From: Zelopaecilomyces penicillatus | Taxonomy: Eukaryota; Ascomycota; Sordariomycetes; Hypocreales; Pseudodiploosporaceae | DNA length: 64,000 nucleotides | NCBI GenBank assembly: GCA_005765155.1 | Contig: VCCP01000002.1 | Coordinates: forward strand, 682,001-746,000 | Direction: 5' to 3' | Shown: positions 54,194 to 64,000 of the stretch, piece after piece | Position numbering within the stretch: position 1 is the stretch's first letter | Layout of the letters: the number at the start of each line of letters is the position of its first letter | Notes under the pieces: model-generated | What the model saw: the letters and a program-made list of their open reading frames with translations, nothing else | Told to the model about the DNA's origin: nothing | Database searches by the model: none | Program-made: the position numbers and the translations under genes

Positions 54194-57100
54194 CTAACGG
54201 AAAGGCCCAATAGGGGCGGGGTATCCTGAATTGAGAGAATGTGAAGTAGAAGGGCGCCCGCTGTCACCAGACACGCGGGCGCTATGGCGTGGAGTGGCAT
54301 CGCCAGGTTGTGGGATGGTCAGCTTGTTGTCCATGTGGTGGTTGCTGATGGGGCGAGGGGCCCAGGGATTTTCGTCCTCGGGCAAATTAACTCCGCTATC
54401 ATTCCAAGGATTTCGGTCGGCGTTGAAACTGCGGGTTGACTCGATTGAGATAAGGGACGACTTTGACACGTTGCTGGAGCCCTTGAAAAAGTTGTTGTTA
54501 GCAGATTGTGAGCTATTCTTTCTGCGGTCCAAGAAAGAGGAGATCGAGGTCATGCTCCCAGGTTTTCGCAGTCGGTCGAGAATACTGCTTCGCTCACGAG
54601 CAATGTCGGCGCCAAATGCAGTCTTCACTGGCGAGTCACTAGCAAGAGACGACGGGGCATGCTGGAGGAGCTTAGAGTCAAAATATTGCAAAGATTCCTC
54701 GAAGGAGTCTGACTTTGGCCGAGGAATCGAGCCTTTGACGATGGTGGCCTCGACAGCCGCAGTAGCAAACTGTGCCAACAGAAAGTCAATAGCATCGCGG
54801 AGACCGCCAGCATTGTTGCGAGTGAATCCCCAGACAAGCGTGGCGGTTGGAGAACCGTCATCAGTCAGCTCATCGGGATTTTGGTGAACCGTGACTTCAA
54901 CCTCATACTGATTCTTCAACGTGGGGACAAGATCATGAGCAAATTTGGGAGATTCGAGGAACTTGACCACATCAGCACTGCGGCTGATGACGAGATCATG
55001 CTTGTCAGGGACCATGCCCAAGAACTCATCAACACAATGCGGCACCTGCCACTGAGGACCATTGACAGTGACTTCATCGCTCGCCTCTTCCGTGCTTGGG
55101 AAATTGATTTTGCAGTTGTATTTCTGCTCGAGTTCATCAATTTCAGAGAGGCGGGCGATAAGCTCACGGTGGTAAAGTCGATCAACGTTGACAACTTGTG
55201 AAGTGTACTCGGAATCCTGTTTGATCAAAACACTGTTAGATGATTATTTTCCCTACATGGTGATGTGCTCAGTCTTACCGCTCGATCAACCATTTCAAGG
55301 ATCTCATTCTTGACAGCATCCAAGTTCTGCGCATTGCGAGCCGGAGTACGGCAAATAACGTTGTCCACTTTGATGTCATCATCCTCGCGTCCCATTCCAC
55401 CTATAATAGAACAATTAGTGGTGCTAGTGAAGAGGCGGATAGATTGCGGCTAACCTCGGTCCATTGCGTTGGAGAACTTGACAAACACCGAATGCTTCTT
55501 CATGATGCGCTGAATGTGCTGTCCTCCAATCCCAATGATCCGTTTGTGATATTGGTCAGGCACATGGAACGAGATTGATGCTGGCATCTCCTGCTCCACC
55601 AATGTCAAGCCTTGCTTCATGGAGTCATAACTAGCAGCCATGACGTCAATGTTGAAATTGTACTCGTTGAAGCCATCGAAAATAATTTGAACATTGCCTA
55701 GAACAAGTAGTAATTAGCAATGAAAACATGGAGCAAGAATGTATAGAATTGTGAACTCACTTTGACCCATGATCTTGTTAATCTTCCCGTTCTTCTTGCC
55801 ACTGACAAACTCCTTGTGCTCATTGGCGAGTTCGATCTTGACCCGGATCTGGCACTGGGACTGAGCCACAAAACCAATGTCGGCAATAACTGCCAGAGCA
55901 GACTTGACAGCATCATCTGATCCAGTGACCGTGAAGGACATTTTGTCAAAGGACAGATCGGCGTCCGAGTTGGCACAAATATCGCCGAGAACAGTGCGAA
56001 CATCTGGCGGGCCAGGAAATTGTCTGTTCTCCTGTTGTTGAATATACCATCCAGCGCCATAAAATTGACCAGCCTGCGGAGGGTTAATTTAACTGCCTGG
56101 TTCAAGTGAGGTTTAGATATTCTTACCAGTGACATAATCTCCCGAACGGTGCGTTCAACTGGTAAACCCTCACTTCCCTGAACCCTAACCATTGTACGCT
56201 GGCATGCCAGAGGAGGAAACATAATGTATGTGCCATTGGCTTCGAGGATCTTGCGGACTTTGTCAAGTCGGCCAAGCAAAATGCTGTCAATCTTAGCTGC
56301 CGGTATTGTCACATCTTTAACATAGAGCCGAATCCTAGAGACTGTCTCATGCAGTTTTTGTTTCGCCATCTCAATGGCCTGGTGGCTCTCTCCCGTGATG
56401 AAGATGTCCGTAGGATCACGACGAGTGGCATTTGGGGGACAGAAGCGGTACATCTGGGAGAACAAGGGCGGAAAGTAGATTGCTGTGCCAGTCGATGACT
56501 CGATAAGCTTGATATTCTTTCGGTGCCGACCACAAACCAGTTGGTGCAAAGACAACTCAACTCTCGTCACATCCACGACGCGACCAAGCTAGAGCAGTGT
56601 TAGTGTTAGCACGGTACTTATTGTATGGCTACTGTGCGTGGCATGTAAGAATTGACGTACCAATGTGTCAATCTGGATCAGGACCCGAGCTTTCGCATGT
56701 TCTGACGACAGAATATCGCCGTAAATAGCTACTCTCCATCGCTGATCCATACGCATCTCCGAATCCCCCGACATACCATCAACCATGGGTGTGAGTTTCG
56801 GACCAAGCAGGAAAATATCCACACCGCAGTAACTTGAAATGTAGTCGAGGGTTTCGGTCACTGGTTTTTTGAGCACTCCAGCGTTCAAGTCACAGACCAA
56901 GCTACCATCAACGTCAATCGTAGTGCAGCGCTAAAAACTGTTAGAACCTATCACAGCCTGATTGTTTGAATAGTCGAAAACAAATGTAGTAACGTACCAT
57001 GGCAATGGGTATCTCGTTCAAGATGGTTTCTCGGCTTTTGTTGACCAGCTCTGGCGACCCTGACAGACACACTGTGGCAATCTGCTGTCCCTTTCCATTC

Positions 57101-57501
57101 TTCGGTGTCGAGGAGAGAACGTGAGCCTCTACTGGGAGGGGACCGCTGGACAGATCTCGGCAGAGCCTTCGGAGATGGGCTAAGTTTTGGGCGTGCACAG
57201 GTAACTCGTGGACTTGGACGTCGTCTGGTGCATCTTCGGGGTGCGTCCATCGCAGGACAGCATCTGTTGTCGCGTGAAGAATCTCCTCAGTGTCGGGTCC
57301 AACAAGGTCGGATGTGAAAGGTACGTTGAACGAGTAGTGGATGATGGCGTCAGCAGCCTGTGGCGAGGCTATGGGAGGTCCAGACTGGGTGGCATTCTTG
57401 GGATGCTGATTCATGGCGTTCATGGGCATATTAGGACGGCCCATGCCAAAGTTGGGGCTCATCCTCTCGGACCAGTGACGCATGTTCGCCAACTTATTCA
57501 T
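54194..57501 (-). CDS. multi-KH-domain RNA-binding protein
   Basis: Seven exons (57501-56998, 56930-56661, 56588-56127, 56073-55761, 55697-55455, 55400-55279, 55216-54194) encode about 978 aa. All introns have standard signals and preserve frame. The N-terminus is Met/Asn/Pro-rich. Several KH-like units follow. The clearest, near 555-610, has a canonical GxxG loop: 'YHKRIIGIGGQHIQRIMKKH' then 'SVFVKFSN'. Others are degenerate, with loops such as 'GRHRKNIKLIESSTGTAIYF' and 'LLGRLDKVRKILEANGTYIM'. A tail of about 180 residues is Ser-rich and disordered ('SSLISIESTRSFNADRNPWN'). The domain pattern resembles the fungal family that includes budding yeast YLL032C, a cytoplasmic KH protein of unclear role. 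Vigilin/Scp160 has more and tighter KH repeats. mRNA binding is inferred from the domain. Confidence 0.87.
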
Positions 57502-60500
57502 GGTGGTGAGCAAAGGACAGAGGGAAGGAGAATCGAACGCAGCTCGGAGTAGGAGAGGCAGTGAAGGAAAGGCGACGGAACGAAGAAGCGAAACGGGAAA
57601 AAACGGAGGGGGTATCGAGGGGAGAAGAAAAAAAGGAAAAAGAAGAATTGGCGTATGAGCTCTTTCCAGGTCGCTTGTGGAGAGAGTGTGTGAAGATGGG
57701 AGGTGGAGGTGGAGGGTCGAGAAGCGGATGAGGGAGCGAGAGGAGGTATGGATGGATGAAGACCTTGGTTGTATTCGTACCTATACCTGTACTCGTAACA
57801 AGCCCTGAAGGGTTAGGCTGGCGGCTCACGGTTAGAGCAGCCCCGGTTGGTCAGGCGAGGCTCGGTAGGAGGTTAGCAGGTCGTAGACAGGGTGCTCGCA
57901 GTCACAGGCGGGATTAGCTCTCGGCGGGCAGGCAGAGCCTGAACTACATCCGTAGCAACTAGATCATTTACTTGTTTGGCGGGTATTCTACTAAGGAGGT
58001 CATGATGATTAAAGGATGTATGCGAACAGCCACCATTGAAAACACCCAATGCACTCATACCGACGTTGCGTGCCGGGAGAAACAGAGAGGGGCGGCCTCG
58101 AGCAGCGGCAGGGCTGGCCCCAAGTCCATGGCAACAGCAAGCCAGCCCAGGGCTTAGCACCCAGCGCCAACGCCAGCATCACCCACTAACCAACAGCACC
58201 AGCAGCAACAAGTAACAGCAGCAACAGAGCTATTGGTGGACCACCCCCAGGCTGTGAACAGTGGAGGAGGGAAGCATGGGCAGCCATGGGACGGACTGCA
58301 CACTATTATTACATGGTGAGCGGTGGTGAGCGGCGGTACCCATCGATAATAAGGTATTATTACATGTACCTGCCTGTGGACACCTTGCTTAGTAGGTACC
58401 TGGTAGTGGCACTGCGCTGGGGTTGGGCAGTCGGAACACTGCCAGTGGACAGCTCGAGAGAGCCCACACCGTTCCAGCCCGTTGACTGGCAGGCCCCATG
58501 GCCCTGGCTGCCTGGGTGGGTCTCGGTGTCTAGGTGTGCCAGGGCTAGCTGGGGGGTTGTGTGGACTGCTTGATTGCGCTTGATTGTGCTGCAGACGGAA
58601 GTACCGTCATCATGGATGCAGAACTTGGCCCGGGCCCTCACCAGCTTGTTGCTTGCAATCTCTGCGATGCAGTCATGCCTGTGACAAAAGACGCTGTACT
58701 CGCCTCACCTGGACCTAAACGTCCGTCTCAACCTGCTTGGTAGTACGGATTTAACATCTGGAATACCTACCCAAAGAGCCTAGTAGGTATGGAGGTAGTA
58801 GTGCAAGGCCAGACTGATGCAGAATGGTTCTACAGTCTGTCTGTCAAGCCTTCTGAGGTACCTACACGTAGGTATTCCGTACAGTGATATGGGGTTCTCG
58901 CAGGACTCATAGCAGGGACAGCCTCGAACAACTCGGAGTGCCCTGTTTGGTGGGTGCCAGGCTTGGTGGGTGGTCTAATAGTGGGCGGTCTCCTAGTGAA
59001 GGTGGCTTCGTCCATGTACCGTACCGACACAACAAAAGCCACTAAAGGCCAAAAGCAAAGACCTCCACGGTTCAATGGGACAAGCCCTCTTCTAGGTACT
59101 CGACAAGCCCGTCTTGCCCGTCCTAGACTGCACAGCTCTTTCTTCCCCGAACAAAGGGCAGCAACGCCCTCGAACAGCACATGCGCCTGCCTACCTACTA
59201 TTATTATTGGAAGTCCTAGGTAGTCAATGGGGAAACATGAAAAGCTCTAGATCGTGTCCCCACACATACATTCACGTCCAAGTTCCACCCAACAACCATG
59301 CACAACCCTCATGCTGTACCTATGCAGGACAAGACAGAATAAGACAGTACAATACAGCACAGAACAGGATAGTCCTGTCTCCTACATTCCACGGCGGTTG
59401 GTTGAATCGCTTGGCTGGATGCGAGATGCTTGTCAGTGTGGGTAGCGGAAACCACACCACTCCACAGTCGCACTTCTGCTCGTCCTTTGACCCCAGACAA
59501 GACGCCCCAACACCTGGGTGCGAGACCCAAGGGCAACCAGCGACGCTGTGGATGTTGTCCGCTCACGCCCTACATGAACGGGTGCATCGACCTCCAATGT
59601 GTACGAGCTCCTAAACTGAAGAGCACAAGGGCGAGAATAGGGATATAATCATCTGCAGAACTGCACTCAAATGAGATGAACAAATAGGCCGGAGGCGGAG
59701 ATCTCGGCGCTCCGGAAAGCTTGTGGCGATGGCGCAGCCCCGGCATGTTTGCAAGGTGCATACGAGTGGGAAACAACCGATTTCTTGGAAAGTTGGAACA
59801 TGTCGCCCGGCCCTGCTCCTGTCCGACAAAAGCAGATACGTCTTTCCCCCCTCTGGAACAAATACGTATTGCGAGTGACGCCCGTTGCACCGACAGAGTT
59901 ATGTATGGCTGACGGCATTGTTGTTGGCTTTCTTCAGTTTACCAGGTTGTCAATGAAATGCGTGGTGTACTCGTATACAAGAAACCCACATGAAGCCAGG
60001 TGGGTTATTTCCAAACTGAACTGTGTCTTCCAACACCACCAGCAAAGTCTGGACTTTGACTGCATTGCATCCACAGATAGGCGTCCCCTCTTCTTTCTGC
60101 TTGTAACCAACTACCTTCAGCAAATACTATGAATACTACGCACAAATGTCGCACCCGCAACCCAGGCGTGACCCCTCTGCAAATGCAACCTGCGCCTCCA
60201 AGATGTCTAATTCGCACTGCCGTGGCCCAATCGAATGCCGGCAACGCGGCGTCCGTGACCTACCTAGGCTGCCCTACTTTGGGACATAGTGCCAGCCGTT
60301 AGTCTTTAGCACAAACCAAATCACGGCTGGGTGTGTAATAGCTCAGGGAAGTGAGTGCAAATATTTACAAATCTGCATCCGGTCTATTGCCCAGTTGCGC
60401 GTATCAAGTGCCCCGGAGCTATCAGGTCGCATGCAAACCTCCGGGATCAACGAATAGGCGGGAGGCAAAATCCGAGCTCCCAATGAGTGGCAGCAAATGA

Positions 60501-61998
60501 GAGCTGGCTGTTGGCAGCCCGCTTGCAAGCCTGTCTCTTAACATGTCTTTGGTAGCTTGTTGCTGTCGCCCTTGGGCATCATCAGCACAACATCCCAACT
60601 CCTTTCATCCCTCCTGACGATCACACCTGTCTACGAGTATGACCGGAACGGTTTCTCCAATTCAGTGCTTGTCGCATATTTCCTTTTATGAGCAAGCCAC
60701 CAGCGGGTTCCGTTCAATAGATGCAGTATCGACTAATAGATCCTAGCACCTGTACTGTAGTATCAACATTGTCCATGCTGACATTTACCCTTTCCGCCAG
60801 GATGGCTGATCCCCACCGGAGCACTCCATAAACCTGCATATAAATAACATTTTGAACATCAAATGTGACATACATGACATGGCGATAAGACCTACGATAA
60901 GACTGTGTATGCCTTCCCTCACTTGCCAGTGAACAACACCGTGCCACCCAGAGAGTTTTTTCTTTCCTTTTTCTTTGGTTGTTTTTACCTACCTGCAGCG
61001 GACATACATACTGTACCTCCCCTCCCTGTGAAACCCCCTCTCCATTCTGTTTCACTCTGATACGTCCCAATCTGAACTCTGTGGCTTCCGCAACTCGATC
61101 CTATTCGCAGCTCCCGCCTTCAAAAAGGCGAATATCCTACACATGTTCCGGCTGCGATTCCATGCTGCCTGCAGCAATTTGTTTGTGTCGTGTCTCCTTT
61201 TTTTGCTTTATCAGACTCTCTGGCTCTCTCTCTCTATATGTGTATGTGTCTCAATCTGTGTATCCAATCTCTTCATATCTCTCCCTTTTCTTCCACACTC
61301 CCTACCACATACAGACTGCACCTGCTGCACACACTGTGTAGGATTGTATTCGCAACAGCTCCTCACAAATCACAACATTCTCAAATCCAATCATGATGGT
61401 TTTTAAAGGAAAAAAAAACTGTAAAAAGTTGAACAGTATCAATCAGCCAGTCTATTTCAGACACACACAACTTCGAGCACCTAAGGATTTAAGCTGAAAC
61501 CAAGACAGGGCTTTTTCTTTTCTTGGTTTTATTTTTCTCACCTCACTGCCTTCCTATTAGTCTATCCCACTGCTAGCAAAAAGAAAGAAAAAAGAGAAAA
61601 GAAATCGCCCTTTTCGCCTTCATGCCCAGACGACTGCCATGTCTTGGAGGCGCTCAGGTAGTCTCTGCTGATTGTCTGGTTGGCCTTGATGATGGTATAA
61701 GACAAGAGTCATGGAGCTCAGATATGAACAGCATGTTCTACGCCTTCCATTTAAGCATTTTACTACTAACCACACAGTTAATTGATTCTAACTGAACAAG
61801 TACGGCTGTTTTTCTTGAGGCACAATTTCAACCATAAGACGAGAATTATTAATTAGATATGTATTATCAACTCATAGTATTGCGGGCTGCTCGTGATATG
61901 TTTCTCCTACAAGGATGTCTAATCATTAAAATTGCTCATGGTTGATTGCACAGCATCCGACTCCTTCTGTTGTCCTAATTCCTACTCTTCATTGCTCT
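57502..61998. other. 4.5 kb gene-poor region
   Basis: The first 300 bases are the 5' leader and promoter of the KH gene. Beyond that I find no supportable gene. Several 100-160 codon frames (59114-59614, 59749-60132) lack family resemblance and splice context. Short direct motifs recur, notably AATAGG(C)CGGAGGC-like at 59684 and AATAGGCGGGAGGC at 60449, TACCTA/TAGGTA runs, and a 10-bp diverged tandem repeat. From 60970 to 61400 the plus strand is strongly pyrimidine-rich like a transcript leader, but no open frame follows. A non-coding transcript is possible. Confidence 0.5.
59328..59367 (+). repeat. four diverged 10-bp tandem units ending in ACAG
   Basis: The units GACAAGACAG, AATAAGACAG, TACAATACAG and CACAGAACAG follow directly, each ending ACAG, giving a helical-turn period of 10 bp. 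This is a weak minisatellite; function unknown. Confidence 0.6.
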
Positions 61999-64000
61999 TC
62001 ACCTATACACTTCCCTCCTTGCATCGTCCACGTAGACGATCTCTTGGGTTGGTGCCCGAGGGCCATCTATGAACGCAATTTCATCTGCCCTTCTCACTCC
62101 ACCTTGCGCCTCATGATATCGCTCGGCGGGTCGTACACTGTATTCTCGTAAGACTACAGGCTGCTGTACTGACCCAGCATTGTACTCTCCCATGTAGGGC
62201 TGTGTGCCTTCGGGGTGGCGGGTCTCGGCGTGAATGGGTGTAGGATAATCCCGATTTGATGCTTCCGGTCGCACACTATGCATACGCCCATAATTTGTAG
62301 GTCCATCAAATCGTACAGGGTCTAGCGGCCTTAAACTGGTCGCTCTTGATATATACTCTCTAGGCCTCTCCTCCACAGTTCTCCGATCTTGGGGTGCCAT
62401 GACTTGAACAAATTCACCAGATGGCCCTGCCGGCTGTGTTGAGAAGTCCCTGTGGTGGTGTCTGTCTCTGTAGTCTTGGGGAATATACTCGGGCTGCGTG
62501 ACAAAACGTCTTGAGATTGTATAACCGGGCGGCGGCCTGGCATATACAATACCGCTCTCCTCGTATGGTCCTGGTCCTGGATGTCCTGATAAAGCTCTTG
62601 GAGGTCGCTCATATAGAAACTCAGGTTCGCCAGGTCGAACGAGAGGGGCCATAGACTGTCGCGATGGGGGGTACGGAGGTTCAATGTACTCACGACCATA
62701 TGCGTCCACGAGAATCCGAGCTGGAGGTGGTTTCGGTGGACCCATAAACGAGTCGCCCTCTGGATGGACACTGGAGCGCGAAGCTTCATGCGGTTCACGA
62801 TATAGTCGTGAAGGGGCCCGATATAGATCGTTCACAATGACCTGTGACACTGCTCTCGGGGGGTGAGATTCTCTAGGGGGGTATTGATAAATCGGAGCAG
62901 TAGGAGAACCTGGCCGACGAACGTAGCCATCACCGGGAGCCTGGCGCTCCTCCACATATTCTCTGCTATATCTTGCATCACCAATTACGTTGGTGCTCAC
63001 CGCTCGCTGGGGATATGGTATAGCACTCTCATAAGCAACAGGCACTCGGTCGTCGCGATATGCTCGGGGTTGGTTCTGATCGTACGGAATAGCACCCTTG
63101 GAGCGCTCAAAACTTGGCTCACCATACCTTGATTCAACAATTGGGGCCTGGGTTTGTCTTTGGCGCTTATTGGGACGGATGTACGATGGGGCAACCATGG
63201 GAGATGGCGAGCGAGGCTCTGGCTTAATATATGGGACAGGCTCTGCCTCCGGCGCTTGCCGGTCTGCCTTTCTCTTCTTCTTTTTTCCCTTCCTCTTGTC
63301 TGAATCTCTTGCTCCGTGTGGCGAGCTCTCTGGACTTGTAACCACAGCATGATGGTTCCTGAGTGCAGCAACTTGAGCGGGAGTACCCACAGTAGATGGA
63401 ACGTTGGAATGCAGATTTCGGTCCTCCCCCCTATTCACTGCCAGTGGAGAGATTTGGGCAGGCTGGGGTGCAACAGGCCGCAGATTGTGGTTTCGGACAA
63501 GAGGGGGGGATGGATGGATGTCAGCGTAGGAGATGTTTCGACGAACAGGGGCACTTGGCAGGAACTGCCTTTCGGATGGCTCGCCTTCTTGGATCCCTGA
63601 ATCTTCAGATTGACTAGGGTCTCCACTCGTCGTCTGGCTTGGTCGCTTTGGCAATCTCCCTCCATCCGTGTAATTATTCAGCCCAGGAACGAGCACAGTT
63701 TGGGCTGCTCGGCTCGCGGTGGGAGGGTTGGCTGGCAAAGTGGTCTGGCTATGATGCGCTTGCCGTGTCGCGGGTACAAGGTGGTTCGGTTGTTTAGATC
63801 TGGGCGATGTCGGAGGATTTCGAGCAATCACCGCAGGCGGCTGCGCTGCTGGGGGCTGTACCAACTGAGCGGTTTTATTAGCCAGCACTTCCTCTGATAA
63901 TTCGCGAATGCGTGATGTCATGTGTGACTCCGGTGTGTCATGATGGGATGAGTAGAATGTCTCGTCGGAGGAGTCGCTTGCAGCTTCATTATTAGCAGTC
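61999..64000 (-). CDS. disordered Pro/Arg/Tyr-rich protein, 5' end beyond window
   Basis: The frame is open from the right edge to the TGA at 61999. The internal Met at 63921 is not necessarily the start, because acidic, Ser-rich codons ('NEAASDSSDETFYSSHHDTP') stay in frame up to position 64000. At least 667 residues are visible. They are largely disordered, rich in Pro, Arg and Tyr, with a strong nuclear-localisation-type cluster (KRKGKKKKRK), a 'YIKPEPRSPSP' motif resembling a sumoylation or SP site, and repeated short Tyr-centred motifs ('YVRRPGSPTAPIYQYPP', 'ARILVDAYGREYIEPP', 'EIVYVDDARREVYR'). It looks like a fungal nuclear protein, but I recognise no family and the N-terminal domain that might identify it is cut off. 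Confidence 0.8.
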   Translation of the reverse strand, partial: TANNEAASDSSDETFYSSHHDTPESHMTSRIRELSEEVLANKTAQLVQPPAAQPPAVIARNPPTSPRSKQPNHLVPATRQAHHSQTTLPANPPTASRAAQTVLVPGLNNYTDGGRLPKRPSQTTSGDPSQSEDSGIQEGEPSERQFLPSAPVRRNISYADIHPSPPLVRNHNLRPVAPQPAQISPLAVNRGEDRNLHSNVPSTVGTPAQVAALRNHHAVVTSPESSPHGARDSDKRKGKKKKRKADRQAPEAEPVPYIKPEPRSPSPMVAPSYIRPNKRQRQTQAPIVESRYGEPSFERSKGAIPYDQNQPRAYRDDRVPVAYESAIPYPQRAVSTNVIGDARYSREYVEERQAPGDGYVRRPGSPTAPIYQYPPRESHPPRAVSQVIVNDLYRAPSRLYREPHEASRSSVHPEGDSFMGPPKPPPARILVDAYGREYIEPPYPPSRQSMAPLVRPGEPEFLYERPPRALSGHPGPGPYEESGIVYARPPPGYTISRRFVTQPEYIPQDYRDRHHHRDFSTQPAGPSGEFVQVMAPQDRRTVEERPREYISRATSLRPLDPVRFDGPTNYGRMHSVRPEASNRDYPTPIHAETRHPEGTQPYMGEYNAGSVQQPVVLREYSVRPAERYHEAQGGVRRADEIAFIDGPRAPTQEIVYVDDARREVYR

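Noticed and set aside
59749..60132. 127-codon plus-strand frame with plausible composition
   Set aside because: No good ATG context at the start, no family resemblance, and within the length expected by chance in this 4.5 kb region.
1..64000. CRISPR arrays, insertion sequences, rRNA, tRNA, biosynthetic cluster core genes
   Set aside because: None seen: no direct-repeat/spacer arrays, no transposase or reverse-transcriptase motifs, no convincing tRNA B-box with a fold, and no polyketide or peptide synthase.

Overview
The window is nuclear DNA of a filamentous ascomycete, most likely a Sordariomycete and probably of the order Hypocreales. Short spliceosomal introns (about 50-140 nt, GTAAGT/GTATGT donors, CTAAC/CTGAC branch points, CAG/TAG acceptors) interrupt most genes. 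The genes are typical euchromatic fungal ones (YVC1, BMS1, ASK1, EAF7, IRC3, RTN1), and DUF3669 is a fungus-restricted family. No tRNA, rRNA, CRISPR array or intact transposon was recognised. Species cannot be fixed from sequence alone. All gene identities come from reading the translations, with no database search.

Layout. 1-4000: no convincing gene, but two long G homopolymers around a pentanucleotide repeat. 4001-7352: an unrecognised three-exon gene (minus) facing a 77-aa membrane protein gene (plus) across a promoter with a perfect CACGTG palindrome and three CCAAT boxes. 7352-11186: a vacuolar TRP-type cation channel (yvc1, minus). 14758-17930: a TBC Rab-GAP (gyp5-like, plus), separated from yvc1 by 3.6 kb of gene-free DNA. 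19308-22207: two tandem DUF3669 genes, the second carrying an in-frame TAG. 24226-25584: reticulon (rtn1). 26351-29925: the ribosome-biogenesis GTPase Bms1 (minus). 31051-34255: an unrecognised 413-aa gene and a doubtful orphan ORF. 36928-37314: a short Ser-rich protein gene with a clear TATA box. 37773-39241: DASH subunit Ask1 (minus).

40899-43619 is the most distinctive part. It holds two secreted four-cysteine proteins in tandem, with the same four-exon layout, inside a diverged duplication of about 1.9 kb that also includes non-coding sequence. 43941-54193 is dense with housekeeping genes: a gamma-tubulin complex component (minus), Eaf7 (plus), an Rrn5-like Pol I factor (minus) and the mitochondrial helicase Irc3 (plus), arranged in divergent and convergent pairs. 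54194-57501 is a seven-exon KH-domain RNA-binding protein (minus). 57502-61998 is a 4.5 kb gene-poor stretch, and 61999-64000 is the 3' part of a disordered Pro/Arg/Tyr-rich protein that runs off the right edge.

There is no single pathway or biosynthetic cluster. Three themes recur: ribosome/rRNA production (Bms1, Rrn5-like), mitosis (Ask1, gamma-tubulin complex) and endomembrane biology (Yvc1, Gyp5-like, Rtn1). The lineage-specific material is the DUF3669 pair, the secreted pair and the orphan ORFs.
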